The notes beneath the pieces were generated by a model that saw only the letters and a program-made list of their open reading frames with translations, had not been told where the DNA came from and searched no databases. A DNA stretch of 64,000 nucleotides. Origin: Saprospiraceae bacterium. GTDB lineage: Bacteria; Bacteroidota; Bacteroidia; Chitinophagales; Saprospiraceae. The stretch is from contig JADJJU010000023.1 of NCBI GenBank assembly GCA_016706365.1, positions 248,001 to 312,000 of the forward strand, read 5' to 3'. The position numbers and the translations under genes are program-made. Every line of letters begins with the position of its first letter. Within the stretch, counting starts at the first letter, position 1. Shown piece after piece: positions 53,776 to 64,000 of this stretch.

Positions 53776-54159
53776 ATGGCAGATCTTAAAGCATTTGCAG
53801 AACAACTAGTCAATTTAACAGTTAAAGAAGTTAATGAGTTGGCTGCAATTTTGAAAGATGAGTATGGCATCGAACCAGCAGCAGCAGCAGTTGCTTACGC
53901 AGGCCCTGCAGCAGGTGGTGGAGCAGCTGATGAAGCTCCGGTAGAGAAAACATCTTTTGATGTAGTATTGAAATCCGCTGGTGCAGCAAAATTGAATGTT
54001 GTTAAAGAAGTGAAAAACTTACTTAACATCGGATTGAAAGAGGCTAAAGACCTTGTTGATGGTGCACCTTCAACTTTGAAAGAAGGAGCTTCAAAAGATG
54101 AGGCAGAAAGCATCAAAGCTACTTTGGAAGGTGCAGGTGCTGAGATTGAATTGAAATAA
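53776..54159 (+). CDS. rplL: 50S ribosomal protein L7/L12
   Basis: This 127-residue stalk protein has an N-terminal dimer domain (FAEQLVNLTVKEVNELAAIL), an Ala/Gly hinge (EPAAAAVAYAGPAAGGG, about 34-52) and a C-terminal factor-binding domain (EKTSFDVVLKSAGAAKLNVVKEVKNL, GLKEAKDLVDGAP). Normal length. It is followed by an attenuator-like hairpin before rpoB. Confidence 0.97.
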   Translation: MADLKAFAEQLVNLTVKEVNELAAILKDEYGIEPAAAAVAYAGPAAGGGAADEAPVEKTSFDVVLKSAGAAKLNVVKEVKNLLNIGLKEAKDLVDGAPSTLKEGASKDEAESIKATLEGAGAEIELK

Positions 54160-54213
54160 TACTCAATGATATCTATGCGGGCATTCGTACCGTTTCATCT
54201 TTATAAGACATAA

Positions 54214-54260
54214 AGGCTTAGTAAAAGATTATTCTTTTGCTAAGCCTCTTTGTCGTTTTT
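54214..54260 (+). terminator. attenuator-like hairpin between rplL and rpoB
   Basis: AGGCTTAGTAAAAG (54214-54227) pairs with CTTTTGCTAAGCCT (54234-54247) with one G-U pair and a 6-base loop, followed by CTTTGTCGTTTTT. In E. coli a partial terminator between the same genes lowers rpoB relative to rplL; this one may do the same. Confidence 0.7.
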
Positions 54261-54318
54261 GTCGAGAAGTTCATTTCCGGAATAGTCCGGAATTAATCAT
54301 ATAAATAATTATCCCAAG

Positions 54319-57300
54319 ATGGCATTATCAAATGGCGCAATTACGCTGGCTGAAAACGAAAGAGTCAATTTTGGAAAGATCAAACTGCCCGCTGAAAATC
54401 CGGACCTTCTGGAAATTCAATTGCAGTCTTTCAAAGAATTTTTCCAGCTCGAAACTACCCCCGAAAACAGGAATAGTGAAGGTTTGTACAAAGTGTTTCA
54501 GGAGAATTATCCAATCTCCGATGCAAGAAACATTTTCGTACTGGAATTCCTGGATTATTATATAGATCCACCAAGATATTCTATCGAGGAATGCATGCAG
54601 AGGGGTCTTACTTACAGTGTTCCTTTGAAAGCCAAACTTAGACTTTCCTGCAATGATGAGGAGCACGTAGATTTTCAGACAATAGTGCAGGACGTGTTCT
54701 TGGGTAATATACCTTATATGACTCCCAAAGGTACATTTGTTATTAATGGTGCTGAAAGGGTAATCGTTTCACAATTACACAGATCTCCTGGTGTTTTCTT
54801 CAGTCAGACTTATCACCCTAATGGTACAAAAATCTACTCTGCAAGAGTGATTCCGTTCAAAGGTGCCTGGATGGAGTTTGCAACGGATATCAATACTGTG
54901 ATGTATGCTTACATTGACAGAAAAAAGAAATTTCCCGTTACTACTCTTTTAAGAGCCATTGGTTATGACTCTGATAAGGAAATCCTTAGCATTTTTGGAC
55001 TTGCAGAAGAAATCAAAGCTACTGATGCAGAGCTTTCTAAATCTGTTGGTAGAAAATTAGCTGCCAGGGTATTGAAGAAGTGGACAGAGGATTTCGTAGA
55101 TGAAGATACAGGAGAAGTAGTAACCATCGAGCGTAACGAGATCATTCTTGAAAGAGATGTTCAGCTTGATGAAACAAACATTCAGCTGATTCTGGATTCC
55201 AATACAAACACAGTAATCCTGCAGAAGGAGAATGTAGAGGAAGATTACTCTATCATCTACAATACTTTACAAAAAGATCCATCCAGTTCAGAAATTGAAG
55301 CTGTAGAATATATCTATCGTCAGTTGAGAGGTACAGAGCCACCTGATGAAGAAACAGCACGTGGTATTATCGACAAGTTGTTCTTCTCTGATAAGAGATA
55401 CAACCTTGGTGATGTAGGTCGTTTCAAAATCAATAAGAAATTGAATCTTGGCACACCATTAGATGTACAGGTATTGACAAAGGATGATATCATCTCCATT
55501 GTCAACTATCTCGTAAAACTAATGAACCAAAATGCTGAGATTGATGATATCGATCACTTAAGCAACAGACGTGTAAGAACAGTAGGAGAGCAATTATACG
55601 CTCAATTCGGTGTAGGTCTGGCCAGAATGGCAAGAACTATACGTGAACGTATGAATGTAAGAGACAATGAAGTCTTCACTCCTGTGGATTTGATTAATGC
55701 AAGAACACTTTCTTCAGTAATCAACTCTTTCTTTGGAACAAGTCAGTTGTCTCAGTTTTTGGATCAAACCAATCCTCTTTCTGAAATTACGCACAAAAGA
55801 AGAATTTCAGCATTAGGGCCAGGTGGTCTTTCGAGAGAAAGAGCTGGTTTTGAGGTTAGGGACGTTCACTACTCTCACTATGGTCGTCTTTGTACGATTG
55901 AAACTCCTGAAGGTCCGAATATTGGACTAATCTCTACACTTTGTGTTCATGCGAAAATCAATGGAATGGGATTCCTTGAGACTCCATACCGTAGAGTTGT
56001 ATATGGTAAACTGGATGTGAAGAGTCAGGTTGAATACCTTTCTGCTGAAAATGAAGATTATATAAAGATTGCACAGGCGAATTCACCAATTGATGAAAAA
56101 GGTGCATTCCTTACAGATAGAATCAAGTGTCGTGAGCACGGGGATTTCCCTGTTTTGACACCTGAAGAGATTGACTATATGGACGTTGCTCCTAACCAGA
56201 TTGTAGGTGTATCTGCATCATTGATTCCATTTCTTGAGAATGATGATGCAAACCGTGCTTTGATGGGATCAAACATGCAACGTCAGGCAGTACCACTTTT
56301 ACGTCCTACTGCACCTATCGTGGGAACTGGATTGGAAGGAAAAGTGGCAAGAGATTCCCGAATGCTTATCAATGCAGAAGGTGACGGAGTTGTGGAATAT
56401 GTGGATGCAGAAAAAATCATCAGCAGATACGACAGGGGTGAGTTTGACCGCCTTGTATCTTTCGAAGATGATTTCAAAACATACCAATTGACCAAATTCC
56501 TTAGAACTAACCAGGGAACTTGTATCAATCTTCGTCCGATCGTCAAGAAAGGAATGAGAGTGAGCAAAGGAACTATTCTTTGTGATGGTTATGCTACAGA
56601 GAAAGGTGAATTGGCACTTGGCCAAAACATGAAAGTGGCATTCATGCCATGGAAAGGGTACAACTTTGAGGATGCGATTGTAATTTCTGAGAGAGTTGTA
56701 AAAGAAGATGTATTCACTTCAATCCATATTGAGCATTTTGAATTGGATGTAAGAGACACCAAGCTGGGAGAAGAAGAATTAACCAATGATATTCCAAATG
56801 TAAGTGAAGAAGCTACAAAAGATTTGGATGAAAATGGTATCATTCGTATCGGAGCCTGGGCTAAAGAAGGTGATATCCTTATTGGTAAGATTACTCCCAA
56901 AGGAGAGTCTGATCCAACTCCGGAAGAAAAACTTCTTAGAGCAATCTTTGGAGACAAAGCGGGTGATGTTAAGGATGCTTCATTGAAAACTCCTCCATCA
57001 ATCACCGGGATCGTAGTAGATAAGCAGATTTATGCCAGAGCAAAAAAGGACAAGTCTCAGAAAGTACAGGAGAAAGAACTTTTGACGAAACTGGAAGATC
57101 AGCACAAAATTGCGATCAATGAGTTACACACTATTTTATTGGATAAATTGCTTTCTTTATTGAAAGACAGATCATCAAATGGAGTTCGTAGTGTATACAA
57201 TGAAGAATTGATTCCTAAATCTTCCAAGTTCAATAAAACGAATTTGAAAGGAATCGAATATATGTCAGTTGATTATAGCAACTGGACAGATCATGAAGAG

Positions 57301-58143
57301 ACTAATCAATATGTAGCTAAGTTGTTACACAACTATACTATTAAGCACAACGAGGAAGTAGGAAGATATAAAAGGGAGAAATTCAACATCAGTATTGGTG
57401 ATGAACTTCCAGCCGGTGTATTGAAACTTGCTAAAGTGTATCTTGCTCAGAAACGTAAGTTGAAAGTGGGTGATAAAATGGCCGGTCGTCACGGTAACAA
57501 AGGTATCGTTTCCAGAATCGTTCGAGCTGAAGACATGCCTTTCCTTGAAGATGGTACGGCTGTAGACATCGTATTGAATCCACTAGGTGTACCTTCAAGG
57601 ATGAACCTTGGGCAGATTTTTGAAACTGTACTTGGATGGTCAGGTGAGAAGATGAACATGAAGTTTGCTACACCAATTTTTGATGGAGCTTCACTTGATG
57701 AGATCGGAACTTACATTGATAAGGCAGGTTTACCGAGATTCGGACAAACTTATCTGTACGATGGCGAGACCGGCGATAGATTCCACCAGCAGGCTACAGT
57801 AGGGATTATTTATATCCTGAAACTGGCTCACATGGTTGATGATAAGATGCACGCACGTTCAATCGGACCTTACTCATTAATTACACAACAACCTCTGGGT
57901 GGTAAAGCTCAGTTTGGTGGTCAGCGTTTTGGTGAGATGGAGGTTTGGGCTCTTGAAGCATATGGTGCTGCAAACATCCTTCAGGAATTACTTACAATCA
58001 AGTCGGATGATATCCAGGGTAGAGCAAAAGCATACGAAGCCATCGTTAAAGGTGACAATATGCCTGAGCCGAATATTCCTGAATCATTCAATGTATTGAT
58101 TCATGAGTTGAGAGGTCTTGCATTGGATATTAAGTTTGATTAG
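54319..58143 (+). CDS. rpoB: RNA polymerase beta subunit
   Basis: This 1274-residue subunit is of the length usual for Bacteroidota. The rifampicin region is intact (GTSQLSQFLDQTNPLSEITH, KRRISALGPGGLSRE, RLCTIETPEGPNIGLI), with the key Asp, His and Ser that bind rifampicin in sensitive strains. Later motifs include KVGDKMAGRHGNKGIVS, the active-site segment, and QPLGGKAQFGGQRFGEMEVWALEAYGA near the end. It forms one half of the catalytic cleft. The rpoC start is 45 bases downstream. Confidence 0.99.
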   Translation: MALSNGAITLAENERVNFGKIKLPAENPDLLEIQLQSFKEFFQLETTPENRNSEGLYKVFQENYPISDARNIFVLEFLDYYIDPPRYSIEECMQRGLTYSVPLKAKLRLSCNDEEHVDFQTIVQDVFLGNIPYMTPKGTFVINGAERVIVSQLHRSPGVFFSQTYHPNGTKIYSARVIPFKGAWMEFATDINTVMYAYIDRKKKFPVTTLLRAIGYDSDKEILSIFGLAEEIKATDAELSKSVGRKLAARVLKKWTEDFVDEDTGEVVTIERNEIILERDVQLDETNIQLILDSNTNTVILQKENVEEDYSIIYNTLQKDPSSSEIEAVEYIYRQLRGTEPPDEETARGIIDKLFFSDKRYNLGDVGRFKINKKLNLGTPLDVQVLTKDDIISIVNYLVKLMNQNAEIDDIDHLSNRRVRTVGEQLYAQFGVGLARMARTIRERMNVRDNEVFTPVDLINARTLSSVINSFFGTSQLSQFLDQTNPLSEITHKRRISALGPGGLSRERAGFEVRDVHYSHYGRLCTIETPEGPNIGLISTLCVHAKINGMGFLETPYRRVVYGKLDVKSQVEYLSAENEDYIKIAQANSPIDEKGAFLTDRIKCREHGDFPVLTPEEIDYMDVAPNQIVGVSASLIPFLENDDANRALMGSNMQRQAVPLLRPTAPIVGTGLEGKVARDSRMLINAEGDGVVEYVDAEKIISRYDRGEFDRLVSFEDDFKTYQLTKFLRTNQGTCINLRPIVKKGMRVSKGTILCDGYATEKGELALGQNMKVAFMPWKGYNFEDAIVISERVVKEDVFTSIHIEHFELDVRDTKLGEEELTNDIPNVSEEATKDLDENGIIRIGAWAKEGDILIGKITPKGESDPTPEEKLLRAIFGDKAGDVKDASLKTPPSITGIVVDKQIYARAKKDKSQKVQEKELLTKLEDQHKIAINELHTILLDKLLSLLKDRSSNGVRSVYNEELIPKSSKFNKTNLKGIEYMSVDYSNWTDHEETNQYVAKLLHNYTIKHNEEVGRYKREKFNISIGDELPAGVLKLAKVYLAQKRKLKVGDKMAGRHGNKGIVSRIVRAEDMPFLEDGTAVDIVLNPLGVPSRMNLGQIFETVLGWSGEKMNMKFATPIFDGASLDEIGTYIDKAGLPRFGQTYLYDGETGDRFHQQATVGIIYILKLAHMVDDKMHARSIGPYSLITQQPLGGKAQFGGQRFGEMEVWALEAYGAANILQELLTIKSDDIQGRAKAYEAIVKGDNMPEPNIPESFNVLIHELRGLALDIKFD

Positions 58144-58188
58144 GACCGGGCAGAATTCATTTTATAAACATCTTTTATCTATATAAAT

Positions 58189-61100
58189 ATGTCATTTATT
58201 CAGAAGGGAGTAGCAAGGAAGGCGAATTTCGAAAGCATAGCGATTAGTTTATGCTCTCCGGATGATATTCTGGAGCGTTCATACGGCGAAGTTCTCAAGC
58301 CTGAGACTATCAACTATCGTTCTTACAAACCGGAGAGAGATGGACTTTTCTGCGAGCGTATTTTTGGTCCTGTAAAGGATTATGAAAGCTACTGTGGAAA
58401 ATACAAGAGAATCCGTTACAAGGGTATTGTTTGCGATCGTTGTGGTGTTGAAGTTACAGAGAAAAAAGTTCGTCGTGAGAGAATGGGGCACATCAAACTG
58501 GTAGTTCCGGTCGTGCACATTTGGTTTTTCAAATCACTTCCAAACAAGATTGGTTATCTATTAGGGCTTTCTTCCAAGAAATTGGAATCGATAGTTTACT
58601 ACGAGAGATATGCAGTTATTCAGGCTGGAGTTAAATTGGGAGATGGAGTAAGTTATCTTGACCTTTTAACAGAAGAAGAATATTTCGATATTCTTGATGA
58701 TCTGCCGAGAGAAAATCAGATGCTGGAAGACTCTCATCCTGATAAATTTGTTGCCAAAATGGGTGCTGAAGCCATCAAAGATCTTCTTGAAAGACTTGAT
58801 TTGGATCAGTTATCTTATGACTTACGTTTGCAAGCTGCTTCTGAAACGTCTCAACAAAGAAAGTCAGAAGCTTTAAAGCGTCTGAGAGTTGTAGAAGCAT
58901 TCAGAGAAGGTTTGGCAAGAACTGACAATCGTCCTGAGTGGTCAATTATTCAGTATCTTCCGGTTATTCCACCAGAATTGAGACCATTGGTGCCTCTGGA
59001 TGGTGGTAGATTTGCGAGTTCGGATCTCAACGATTTATATCGTAGAGTAATCATCAGAAATAATCGTTTAAAGCGTCTTTTGGAAATCAAAGCACCGGAA
59101 GTAATCCTTCGTAATGAGAAGAGGATGCTACAGGAGGCAGTTGATTCACTTTTTGATAACTCTAAAAAATCTAATGCTGTAAAAGCTGAAGGTGGTAGAG
59201 CATTAAAGTCATTGAGTGATATTCTTAAAGGAAAGCAAGGTCGTTTCCGTCAGAACCTACTTGGTAAAAGGGTAGATTATTCTGGTCGTTCTGTAATTGT
59301 GGTAGGACCTACACTTCGTCTTCACGAATGTGGACTTCCAAAAGCAATGGCCGCTGAATTATTCAAGCCATTTGTAATCAGAAAGTTGATTGAGCGCGGT
59401 ATTGTAAAAACAGTAAAGTCAGCTAAGAAATTAGTAGATCGCAAGGACCCTGTAATCTGGGAAATCCTTGAAAATATATTGAAAGGGCACCCTGTAATGT
59501 TGAACAGGGCCCCAACTCTCCACAGACTATCTATACAGGCTTTCCAGCCTAAATTGGTAGAAGGTAAGGCAATCCAGCTTCACCCATTGGTTTGTACAGC
59601 ATTCAACGCGGATTTTGATGGTGACCAGATGGCTGTTCACGTACCATTATCTCAGGCATCTATTTTGGAAGCACAAGTACTGATGCTTTCTTCTCACAAC
59701 ATGCTTAACCCTCAGGATGGATCACCGATTACGGTTCCATCTCAGGATATGGTTTTGGGTCTTTACTATCTTACAAAAGAAAGAAAGTCCACACCTGAAA
59801 GACATGTAGCTGGGGAAGGCAGAAGATTCTATTCAGCAGAAGAAGTAATTATAGCTTACAATGAAGGTCAGGCAGATCTTCACGCGACCATTCAGGTAAA
59901 AGCCAAAGTGGAAGAAGAAGATGGTGGACCATTAAGTATTAAGTTGATTAGTACTTCTGTAGGACGTGTACTTTTCAATCAGGTTGTACCTGAGACTGTT
60001 CCTTATGTGAATGAGTTGGTTACAAAGAGAAACTTGAAATTGATTATTTCAGATATTATCCGCAGAACTGATTTTGCAGTAACTGCTAAGTTTTTGGATG
60101 ATATCAAAGATTTGGGTTTCTACTGGTCATTCAAAGGTGGGTTATCATTCAACCTAGGTGACTTGATTACACCTACTGTGAAAGAAACTACATTAAATGA
60201 AGCTCAGGCTGAGGTGGATGAAGTTTGGGATAACTATAACATGGGTCTTATCACTAACAATGAGCGATACAATCAGATCATTGACAAGTGGACGTATGCA
60301 GATAATAGCATTACAGATAATTTGATGAAAGAACTTGCAGAACATAAGCAAGGTTTCAACTCAGTATATATGATGTTGCACTCAGGTGCAAGGGGATCCA
60401 AGCAGCAGATTAAGCAGCTTTGTGGATTGAGAGGTTTGATGGCAAAACCGAGAAAGTCAGGTGACACTGGTGCCGCGATCATTGAAAACCCTATTCTTTC
60501 AAACTTCTTAGATGGTTTGTCAGTATTGGAATACTTCATCTCTACACACGGTGCTCGTAAGGGTCTTGCGGATACAGCCTTGAAAACAGCGGATGCAGGT
60601 TATCTTACCAGAAGACTTGTAGATGTTGCCCAGGAGGTAGTTGGCCTTGAAGAAGATTGCAATACTTTAAGAGGTATAGAAACATTTGCATTGAACGATA
60701 ATGACAAGATCATTGAGACTCTTTCAAGCAGAATTATGGGTAGATATACTCTATACGATATATTACACCCGGTTACCGATGCAATGTTACTCGAAGCAGG
60801 TGGATATATATCAGAAATGATAGCAGACCTAATAGACGAAATCGGTATAGAAGCAGTGACCATTCGTTCCGTATTGACTTGTGAAACCAAGCGTGGTGTT
60901 TGTAATAAATGTTATGGTAAAAATCTGGCCACAGGTCGTATTGCCGGAAACAGGTGATGCTGTAGGTATCATTTCTGCGCAGTCTATTGGTGAACCAGGT
61001 ACTCAGCTTACACTTCGTACATTCCACGTGGGTGGTGTGGCTTCTATTTCTAAGTCTGAATCAGAATTGATTGCAAGATTTGATGGTAAATTAGAATTTG

Positions 61101-62476
61101 ACGATGTCAGAACCACTTTGTTCCAGGATGATGAAGGTGTTAAAAAATCTTCAGTTGTATTGTCCAGAACAGGTGAAGTAAGAATCATAGATCCTAAAAC
61201 CGCCAAAGTATTTGCTACCAACCACGTACCTTACGGTGCCTTACTACAAGTGAAAGATGGAGATATGGTGAAGAAAGGTGACACTATTTGTGAGTGGGAT
61301 CCATTTAACAACATGATCGTATCTGAACTTGGAGGAATCATTCAGTTTGATTCAATCGAGGAAGGTGTCACTTTCCGCGTTGAGAGAGATGATCAAACTG
61401 GATATGCTGAAAAAATCATCATAGAAAGTAAGAATAAGCGTAAAATACCATCGCTCAAAATTGTGGATGAGAACGGTACAGAGGTTAAGAGTTATAACTT
61501 GCCTGTGGGATCATTCTTGTCTGTAGAAGATGGTGATGCTATCAAAGCTGGTCAGCGTATTGCGAAGATTCCAAGAAGTCTTGGAAAAATTACGGATATC
61601 ACAGGGGGTCTTCCAAGGGTAACAGAACTCTTTGAAGCTAGAAATCCATCTAACCCTGCAGTAGTTTCTGAGATTGACGGTATCGTTGGATTCGGAGCTA
61701 TAAAGAGAGGTAACAGAGAAGTAAGTGTCGAAGCTAAAGATGGCCAGAAAAGAAAATATCTGATCGGACTTTCCAAACATATTTTGGTACAGGAAGGTGA
61801 CTTTGTTCGCGCTGGTACTCCTTTGTCTGATGGTGCAACTTCTCCTACAGATATTCTGAATATTAAAGGTCCTTTTGCAGTGCAGTACTATCTTGTAAAT
61901 GAAGTGCAGGAAGTATATCGTTCCCAGGGTATCAATATCAATGACAAACACATCGAGGTAATTGTACGTCAGATGATGCGTCGTGTGCAAATTGAAGATC
62001 CGGGAGATACTCACTTCCTTGAAGGTGAATCAGTTGAAAAATATGAGTTCCTGGAATACAATGACTGGATTTTTGACAAAAAATTCGTTATCGAATCCGG
62101 AGATTCTCAGAAATTGAAAGCTGGTCAATTAGTGACATTGAGACAAATTAGAGAAGAAAATTCAATTCTGAAGAGAAGTGACCTTAAATTGGTTCAATTC
62201 AGAGATGCAATCCCTTCAACTTCTAAACCTATTCTCCAAGGTATCACTAAATCATCTTTGGGTACTGTGAGCTGGATTTCAGCTGCCTCATTCCAGGAGA
62301 CTACTAAAGTGCTTAGTACAGCTGCTATAAGTGCTAAAAAGGATATTCTGAATGGTCTGAAAGAAAATGTAATTGTAGGTAAGAGAATTCCTGCAGGTAC
62401 CGGACTTCGCAGATATGACAGACTTTTAGTACAGCAAGTCACAAAGGCACCTGTCCTTGAAGAGGTAGAAGATTAA
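58189..62476 (+). CDS. rpoC: RNA polymerase beta' subunit, interrupted by a 1-base frameshift
   Basis: The gene is read in two overlapping frames: 58189-60957 (922 residues) and 60881-62476. The first holds the N-terminal zinc site (YCGKYKRIRYKGIVCDRCG) and the magnesium site NADFDGDQM. The second resumes with TGDAVGIISAQSIGEPGTQL, the trigger-loop/bridge region. Deleting one T at 60941-60942 joins them as GRMPETGDAVG, exactly the family spacing, for 1428 residues. Because the gene is essential and every motif is otherwise intact, the shift is most likely a sequencing error. It is the last gene of the operon, followed by a terminator. Confidence 0.95.
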
Positions 62477-62516
62477 TTATTATTGACCTGGCTCGATAGC
62501 AGGTAAATAGAATAGA

Positions 62517-62560
62517 AAAATGGGAGTTTGGCGTAAAAGTCAGCTCCCATTTTCATTTTA
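62517..62560 (+). terminator. intrinsic terminator after rpoC
   Basis: AAAATGGGAG (62517-62526) and CTCCCATTTT (62544-62553) form a 10-base stem with a 17-base loop, followed by CATTTTA. It ends the long operon. The stretch from here to 62838 is AT-rich and shows no gene. Confidence 0.8.
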
Positions 62561-62838
62561 TTCCCATATCCTTTTATTCTTACGAATCAGTAAATGGGTA
62601 ATTAACTGCGGCTGAAATATTTTTCACTATTTAATATTGCTGCTTGGTGCTATTTGTGAATGACCAGGGCTGAACTCATAATGTTTGGTATCTTTTTGAA
62701 TATAATTTGACCCATATTTTAGGGTTGGGTTATTTAAATTTTTTGATCTAAAATAGTAACAATAATTAATTTAACAATACATAATACTTACAAAACTATC
62801 CATTTTGTTTAACGTTTTTATGCTAAAAATTAAACAAA

Positions 62839-63336
62839 ATGGTAAATATGGAACAACTAATTCTCAATGTACTGGCTATCCCAAAGGATGATCCAGTTGC
62901 TTTTACATTTTTCACAGGTTACATGGCAATGTTTGCCGCCTCTTCTTTTTCTTTGAGCGAAGCTCTGTAAATGAAAAGTGGAAAACCTCTCTTCTCGTGT
63001 CGGGACTAATAACTGGTATTGCGGCAGTTCACTATTATTACATGAGAGATTACTATGCTGCTACAGGTGAGAATCCCACTGCTCTTCGATACATTGATTG
63101 GACCTTGACGGTTCCTTTGATGTGTGTTGAATTTTATCTTTTGACAAAAGCAGCAGGAGCTACAAAAGCCCTCTTGTGGAAATTGATCGTTGCTTCTGCA
63201 TGGATGCTGATAGCAGGGTATATTGGAGAAGCTTTCTCTGATGGGAGTGGTAGTCACTCTTATTTGGGGCGCACTATCAACAGTAGGGTATGCTTATATC
63301 CTTTTTTTTTTTGCGCAAGAAATTGGATATAAATAG
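62839..63336 (+). pseudogene. broken proteorhodopsin gene
   Basis: The first frame reads DDPVAFTFFTGYMAMFAASS and stops at 62970. One missing T in a T5 run restores FFFER, and the +2 frame continues SVNEKWKTSLLVSGLITGI, HYYYMRDYYAATGE and RYIDWTLTVPLMCVEFYLL. This is a proton-pump rhodopsin: Asp (acceptor), Thr and Glu (donor) of the DTE motif are all present, with Met at the green/blue tuning position and the conserved His in helix B. After AGYIGEAF a second shift is needed to read MGVVVTLIWGALSTVGYAYIL, then an 11-T run and a stop. Helices F and G, with the retinal Lys, are absent before the convergent ribE. It cannot bind retinal as it stands. Confidence 0.85.
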
Positions 63337-63438
63337 GGCGATGAAATTGAAGAGAGCAGGTTCAAGAAATAACAAGTGTGATTATTAAAGATCCAACAGC
63401 TTGCGAACAAATCAGTAAGAACCAAGATAATTAATTCT

Positions 63439-64000
63439 TCATTTTTTCAATGCATCCAAATAAGGAGCTAACTGCCTCTGGATATACTTTCCTATAATAT
63501 CAAATTCAATATTGACAAGGTCCTCAACTTTTAAGTTATTGAAATTAGTATTCTCAAAGGTGTATGGAATAATAGCCACTGAAAAAAGATCATCTATCGG
63601 ATTTACCAGAGTTAGACTTACTCCATCGATACAAACTGAGCCTTTCTGTACTAAGAGATTTTGATTTGAAAGATCATTTAATTGAATGGTAAAAAGCCAG
63701 CTACCATTTTGATCTTCAATTGATACACATTTTGCCACACAATCCACATGACCCTGGACCATATGACCATCCAGTCTGGCACCTGCCAGCATAGCCCTTT
63801 CAAGATTAATAATAGAACCTGCTTTCCATAACTTGAGATTGGTTTTGTCTAAAGTCTCGCTGATGGCAACGACGGTATGGGAATCATCCTTAATTTCAAC
63901 TACGGTAAGGCAGACACCATTATGTGAAACACGTTGGTCGATTGTGAGATCCTTACTTGTTGGTGAATTGATAGAATAAATAAAATTATTGCCCTGATAA
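63439..64000 (-). CDS. ribE: riboflavin synthase (alpha chain), N-terminus outside the window
   Basis: About 186 residues of a roughly 195-residue enzyme are visible, running off the right edge. Two lumazine-binding halves are present: the first with VSHNGVCLTVVEI and SETLDKTNL, the second with GHMVQGHVDCVAKC, KGSVCIDGVSLTLVN and YTFENTNF. Riboflavin synthase converts two lumazine molecules into riboflavin plus a pyrimidine. The GHxVQGHVD motif is diagnostic. It is convergent with the broken rhodopsin gene, about 100 bases apart. Confidence 0.94.
   Translation of the reverse strand, partial: YQGNNFIYSINSPTSKDLTIDQRVSHNGVCLTVVEIKDDSHTVVAISETLDKTNLKLWKAGSIINLERAMLAGARLDGHMVQGHVDCVAKCVSIEDQNGSWLFTIQLNDLSNQNLLVQKGSVCIDGVSLTLVNPIDDLFSVAIIPYTFENTNFNNLKVEDLVNIEFDIIGKYIQRQLAPYLDALKK

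Noticed and set aside
58189..62476. A naturally split rpoC (two subunits, as in cyanobacteria).
   Set aside because: The two frames overlap by 77 bases, the second has no start in a sensible place, and one deleted base restores the normal protein.

Overview
The window is bacterial chromosome from the phylum Bacteroidota. Evidence: several exported proteins end in type IX secretion (T9SS) sorting domains with the YPNP motif; there are two SusC/SusD pairs; promoter-like sites match TTG-N17-21-TAnnTTTG; and a tRNA-tuf-trnW-secE-nusG-rplKAJL-rpoBC block is present. A Saprospira/Chitinophaga-like lineage is plausible but is only an inference. There are no rRNA genes, IS elements, prophage or CRISPR arrays.

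Layout. 1-3.3 kb: end of an unknown gene, a membrane ankyrin protein and a T9SS-exported protein. 3.8-13.3 kb: a one-directional cluster that looks like a chaperone-usher surface fibre system. It comprises a 1285-residue glycine-rich T9SS substrate, three small secreted subunit-like proteins, a PapD-like chaperone and an usher-like outer membrane protein. 13.5-17.3 kb: a T9SS repeat protein, a small exported protein, a frameshifted VanZ-like gene and a lipoprotein. 17.7-24.7 kb: an EamA transporter, an M28 peptidase, a bile-acid/sodium symporter family protein, a coiled-coil protein and asd. 24.9-33 kb: a lamin-tail protein, an ElaA-type acetyltransferase, pcm, a degenerate histidine-phosphatase-like protein, a duplicated-domain exported protein and an ECF sigma/anti-sigma pair. 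33.5-36.7 kb: psd-cdsA phospholipid genes, a CPBP protease and pdxJ. 37-46.8 kb: two SusC/SusD nutrient uptake pairs. 47-62.5 kb: rpsU, a Xer-type recombinase, hpf, five tRNAs, tuf and the translation/transcription operon. The end holds a broken proteorhodopsin gene and part of ribE.

Two themes go beyond housekeeping. First, the 3.8-13.3 kb cluster combines chaperone-usher logic with a T9SS-exported, polyglycine-rich candidate adhesin; this is the best candidate for an undescribed system. Second, four intergenic spacers (17.4, 19.0, 28.9 and 33.3 kb) carry degenerate 7- and 8-base tandem arrays, each associated with the word GGCTGTT, next to REP-like and hairpin-rich elements.

Caution on sequence quality: single-base frameshifts interrupt rpoC, psd, a VanZ-like gene and the rhodopsin. 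rpoC is essential, so at least some are probably sequencing or assembly errors. The rhodopsin is different because its last two helices are absent altogether.
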